Assembly (NCBI GenBank): GCA_963643215.1
Contig: CAVIJY010000040.1
Location: forward strand, 1 to 16,890
Origin: Darwinimomas sp963643215
Lineage (GTDB): Bacteria; Bacillota; Clostridia; Lachnospirales; Lachnospiraceae
DNA: 16,890 nucleotides
Direction of reading: 5' to 3'
A program made the position numbers and the translations under genes. The notes under the pieces were generated by a model. That model saw nothing but the letters and a program-made list of their open reading frames with translations, was not told the DNA's origin and did no database searches. Every line of letters begins with the position of its first letter. Within the stretch, counting starts at the first letter, position 1. Of this stretch, positions 15,177-16,890 are shown piece after piece.

Positions 15177-15206
15177 CAAAGTCGCCCGCTTGCGCGGGCG
15201 ACTTTG
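15177..15206 (-). terminator. Strong hairpin between DUF6110 gene and ATPase gene
   Basis: A perfect 12-bp stem (15178-15189 with 15194-15205), extended by one C-G pair to 15177-15206, closes a 4-nt loop. It lies 12 nt after the DUF6110 stop and only 28 nt before the ATPase ATG. On the - strand a GCAGTTTTGCATTC tail follows, a weak T-run. It should end or attenuate part of the transcription, or protect the upstream message, so the small proteins would be made in excess over the ATPase. No full promoter fits between it and the ATPase gene. Confidence 0.75.
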
Positions 15207-15217
15207 TCGTTCGTGAT

Positions 15218-15517
15218 TTACTGTTCCGCTGTCTTCACCGCCTCGGAAGCCGCGCCGCATCCGGACTCGACCTCTGCCGCCTTCTCTGCCGCTGCTTCTC
15301 TGGCCTCATTGATATCCTTTGCTGCAGCCAGGATATCACCGCAGTTCTCCTGAACCTGATTCGTAGTCTTCATCACGCAGTCCTTCATTCTCAGAACTGC
15401 CGCTGTCGTATGTGTATATACCTTCTTGGCGTCCTCGCTGGTGAGAAGCTTTATGCCTGCTGATCCGAACAGCGCGCCGCCTACAAAAATAGCAACCTTC
15501 TTGCCGATTATGTTCAT
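15218..15517 (-). CDS. DUF6110 family protein
   Basis: A 99-aa protein with a hydrophobic N-terminal helix (about 7-25: KVAIFVGGALFGSAGIKLL), then the conserved TSEDAKKVYTHTTAAVLRMKD segment, and a long helical, Ala/Glu-rich tail that ends with Cys-containing GCGAASEA. This fits the DUF6110 family of anaerobic Bacillota, which is recurrently encoded beside P1B ATPases. It is probably membrane-anchored and may be an accessory or metal-handling partner of the ATPase; no function is established. AGGAGG lies 8 nt before the start. The assignment is from motif memory, not a search. Confidence 0.75.
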   Translation of the reverse strand: MNIIGKKVAIFVGGALFGSAGIKLLTSEDAKKVYTHTTAAVLRMKDCVMKTTNQVQENCGDILAAAKDINEAREAAAEKAAEVESGCGAASEAVKTAEQ

Positions 15518-15568
15518 AGCTGATACCTCCTGTTTTTCCTAAGCCTGTATAGGTTATCCGGCCTGTCC

Positions 15569-15649
15569 TTATTTGTGCTTGTATCCGGTGATCATGACCA
15601 TAAGCATGCAAAACACTGCAGCCCAGGCCCAGAATTTATGTGATTTCAT
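15569..15649 (-). CDS. 26-aa membrane micropeptide (DUF6219-like)
   Basis: A 26-aa open frame, too short for normal gene calling, with a near-perfect AAGGAGGTGA site 7 nt before its ATG. It has a short basic N-terminus (MKSHK), a hydrophobic aromatic span (FWAWAAVFCMLMVMI) and a basic end, TGYKHK. I believe this matches DUF6219, a micropeptide family of Clostridia, but that is memory rather than a search. It is the first gene of the operon, 51 nt before DUF6110, and may help the ATPase in the membrane. Confidence 0.7.
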   Translation of the reverse strand: MKSHKFWAWAAVFCMLMVMITGYKHK

Positions 15650-15679
15650 GTCGGTCACCTCCTTGGCTTTTATACTGGG

Positions 15680-15708
15680 AATGTAGCACATCCGCCCTCT
15701 GTTTTCAA
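15680..15708 (-). promoter_or_regulatory. Promoter candidate for micropeptide-DUF6110-ATPase operon
   Basis: On the - strand TTGAAA (15703-15708) and TACATT (15680-15685) are spaced by 17 nt, five and four of six to consensus. It gives a leader of about 25 nt before the micropeptide. No metal-regulator box was recognised around it. Confidence 0.45.
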
Positions 15709-15784
15709 CAAATCAGGCTACCGACTCCACAGTATTTTCACATTTACCGATACTCCAAAGCCGCGTTCCCCGTCCGCATTGCCG

Positions 15785-16738
15785 TTACATTGCGCAAGTT
15801 GACTGTGCATCACTGTCATAGTCGAACCTGCCGTCGTTTTTCTCCTCCATGGCCTTGATGATATGGTATGTGTACTCATTGTACGGCGTGGGTATCCCCA
15901 GTTCCGCTCCCATACGGATCAGCACACCGGAAAACATGTCTATCTCCGTATGCCGCCCTGCATCCAGATCCTGCAGCGTAGAATATCTCGCGGCCGGAGG
16001 AACCATACTGCCGGCCTCTGCTGAGGCAGAAACCTTACTCATATCTATACCCTTTGCCTTGGCTATGGCCTCAAGCTCCTGTCTGAGACCGGCTCTGATA
16101 TATCTCATGTGCTCACTGTCACGATAGCATCCGACGCCCGCACCCAGAACTGCCTGCGGCAGATTGTTGCTGACATTCAGGCGAAACTTGGCCCACATTT
16201 CTTCTCTTATATGCTCTGAAACCTGATATTTCAGGCGACTGTTCTCAAAAAGACGCTCTATGGCCTGCACCCGCTCGCTTTCATACGGCTCACATATCTC
16301 TCCGAATATGATGCCGTTTTTAACCTGCGGATCGAACCGGTATCCGTCCCCCTCTTTATGTGAAGGCACCTTTATCAGCGAATACAGGACATGCTCCTCT
16401 CCGATGGCACCGGCTATGATCTCCTCACTGTCCAGACCGTTCATAAGACTCATAACCGTTGTATTCTCTCCGGTGACAGTGCGTATAGTGTCCAGTGCGT
16501 CCGGCAACACTCCGTACTTTAATGAAACTATCAGCAGCTCCGCCCCGTGAGCTTCCTGCGGTGTCCATACCTCGGGATGGTATGTCTCGCCGTTAATTAT
16601 GCATCCCTTTTTCAGCCTTTCTGCCCGTTCTCCCTCTGCGATGACTCCCAGGCGGATATCCTCCCGTCCGGCAAGTCCCCATATCACATATGAGCCTATA
16701 GCGCCTGCGCCGAGCACTGCAACCCTTCTGATCTCCAT
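15785..16738 (-). CDS. Ketopantoate reductase family (PanE/ApbA) dehydrogenase
   Basis: A 317-aa two-domain dehydrogenase. The N-terminal Rossmann fold begins VAVLGAGAIGS (Gly-rich loop at about 10-16). The C-terminal helical domain has EEMWAKFRLNVSNN, where Lys184 matches the catalytic lysine of 2-dehydropantoate 2-reductase, and HTEIDMFSG, with the Glu that contacts the substrate. The enzyme family reduces 2-dehydropantoate to pantoate for coenzyme A synthesis, but many paralogues act on other 2-keto acids. No panB, panC or panD is nearby, so its real substrate is uncertain. ATG at 16738 is chosen because the Rossmann fold begins right after it; AGGAGG lies 12 nt upstream, somewhat far. The frame stays open to 16843 without family sequence. 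Confidence 0.85.
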   Translation of the reverse strand: MEIRRVAVLGAGAIGSYVIWGLAGREDIRLGVIAEGERAERLKKGCIINGETYHPEVWTPQEAHGAELLIVSLKYGVLPDALDTIRTVTGENTTVMSLMNGLDSEEIIAGAIGEEHVLYSLIKVPSHKEGDGYRFDPQVKNGIIFGEICEPYESERVQAIERLFENSRLKYQVSEHIREEMWAKFRLNVSNNLPQAVLGAGVGCYRDSEHMRYIRAGLRQELEAIAKAKGIDMSKVSASAEAGSMVPPAARYSTLQDLDAGRHTEIDMFSGVLIRMGAELGIPTPYNEYTYHIIKAMEEKNDGRFDYDSDAQSTCAM

Positions 16739-16890
16739 ATCTGTACCATGCCTCCTGATCTTTTTCATTTTTGGTTCAGGTGCACCCGAACCCCCGGTTA
16801 CTCGGATTGTTTCGTGCTCCGCACTCCCACAATCTGGCTTCAATTCGGATTCTCGTGGGGCTTTCGCCCCACTTCATCCTCATTGAAGGG
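16739..16890 (-). other. Region upstream of the dehydrogenase, two inverted repeats
   Basis: No gene seen. A near-perfect 20-nt inverted repeat spans 16773-16792 (GGTTC, then palindromic GGTGCACC, then GAACC), 35-55 nt before the dehydrogenase start, and could be an operator. A 7-bp GC hairpin (GTGGGGC with GCCCCAC, GAAA loop on the - strand) at 16855-16872 looks like the end of a transcript from beyond the window. Both are seen directly; their roles are inferred. Confidence 0.4.

Noticed and set aside
15150..15260. 37-residue upstream extension of the P1B ATPase
   Set aside because: It would be read from the DUF6110 tail and the hairpin arms; basic, unlike the family, and lacking a ribosome site.
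16739..16843. 35-residue upstream extension of the PanE-family protein
   Set aside because: The Rossmann fold begins at the chosen start; the extension includes the inverted repeat and the ribosome-site region.
1..16890. tRNA, rRNA, CRISPR array, insertion sequence or prophage
   Set aside because: No cloverleaf-like sequence, spaced repeats, transposase or phage gene was recognised anywhere on either strand.

Overview
The window looks like chromosomal DNA of an anaerobic Gram-positive bacterium, most likely a member of Bacillota class Clostridia. The evidence is near-consensus AGGAGG-type ribosome binding sites before almost every gene, moderate GC content, and families typical of anaerobic fermenters (citrate lyase subunits, 2-hydroxycarboxylate transporters, DUF3786, DUF6110). 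The species cannot be named from the sequence alone. No rRNA, tRNA, insertion sequence, CRISPR array or phage gene was recognised.

Positions 1-2830 hold an AT-rich leader with a good promoter, then an ion-transporter-superfamily (SLC13/DASS-like) permease and a UxuA-like mannonate dehydratase on the + strand. A perfect 15-bp hairpin ends this unit. Positions 2853-6733 (- strand) are a tight citD-citE-citF operon encoding the gamma, beta and alpha subunits of citrate lyase (or citramalate lyase), followed by a 2-hydroxycarboxylate (2HCT, CitS-type) transporter. A divergent GntR/FCD regulator lies at 6996-7649. Three 14-nt tandem repeats before citD are candidate operators. The accessory genes citC, citX and citG are absent from the window.

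Positions 7867-12142 (- strand) read, in transcription order: a 45-aa membrane peptide (possibly frameshifted), a DUF3786 protein, a LysR regulator, a second divergent 2HCT transporter and an alpha/beta hydrolase. The LysR gene carries an in-frame TAA, followed by 31 further codons in the same frame that look like a normal LysR C-terminus. Two palindromes lie between lysR and the transporter. The first two thirds of the window is thus an organic-acid island with three anion transporters and two regulators.

Positions 12244-12953 hold a hicAB toxin-antitoxin pair with its own promoter and phased repeats. Positions 13035-15708 (- strand) are a metal-transport operon: a 26-aa membrane peptide, a DUF6110 protein and a P1B-type ATPase whose metal-site motif is Ser-Cys-Ala rather than CPC, with a strong hairpin between the last two genes. 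The window ends with a ketopantoate-reductase-family (PanE/ApbA) dehydrogenase on the - strand.

The most unusual points are the interrupted LysR gene, the frameshift-like small membrane protein, the non-canonical P1B ATPase cluster with its internal hairpin and micropeptide, and a citrate-lyase locus with a short CitF and no maturation genes. None of these alone proves a new system.
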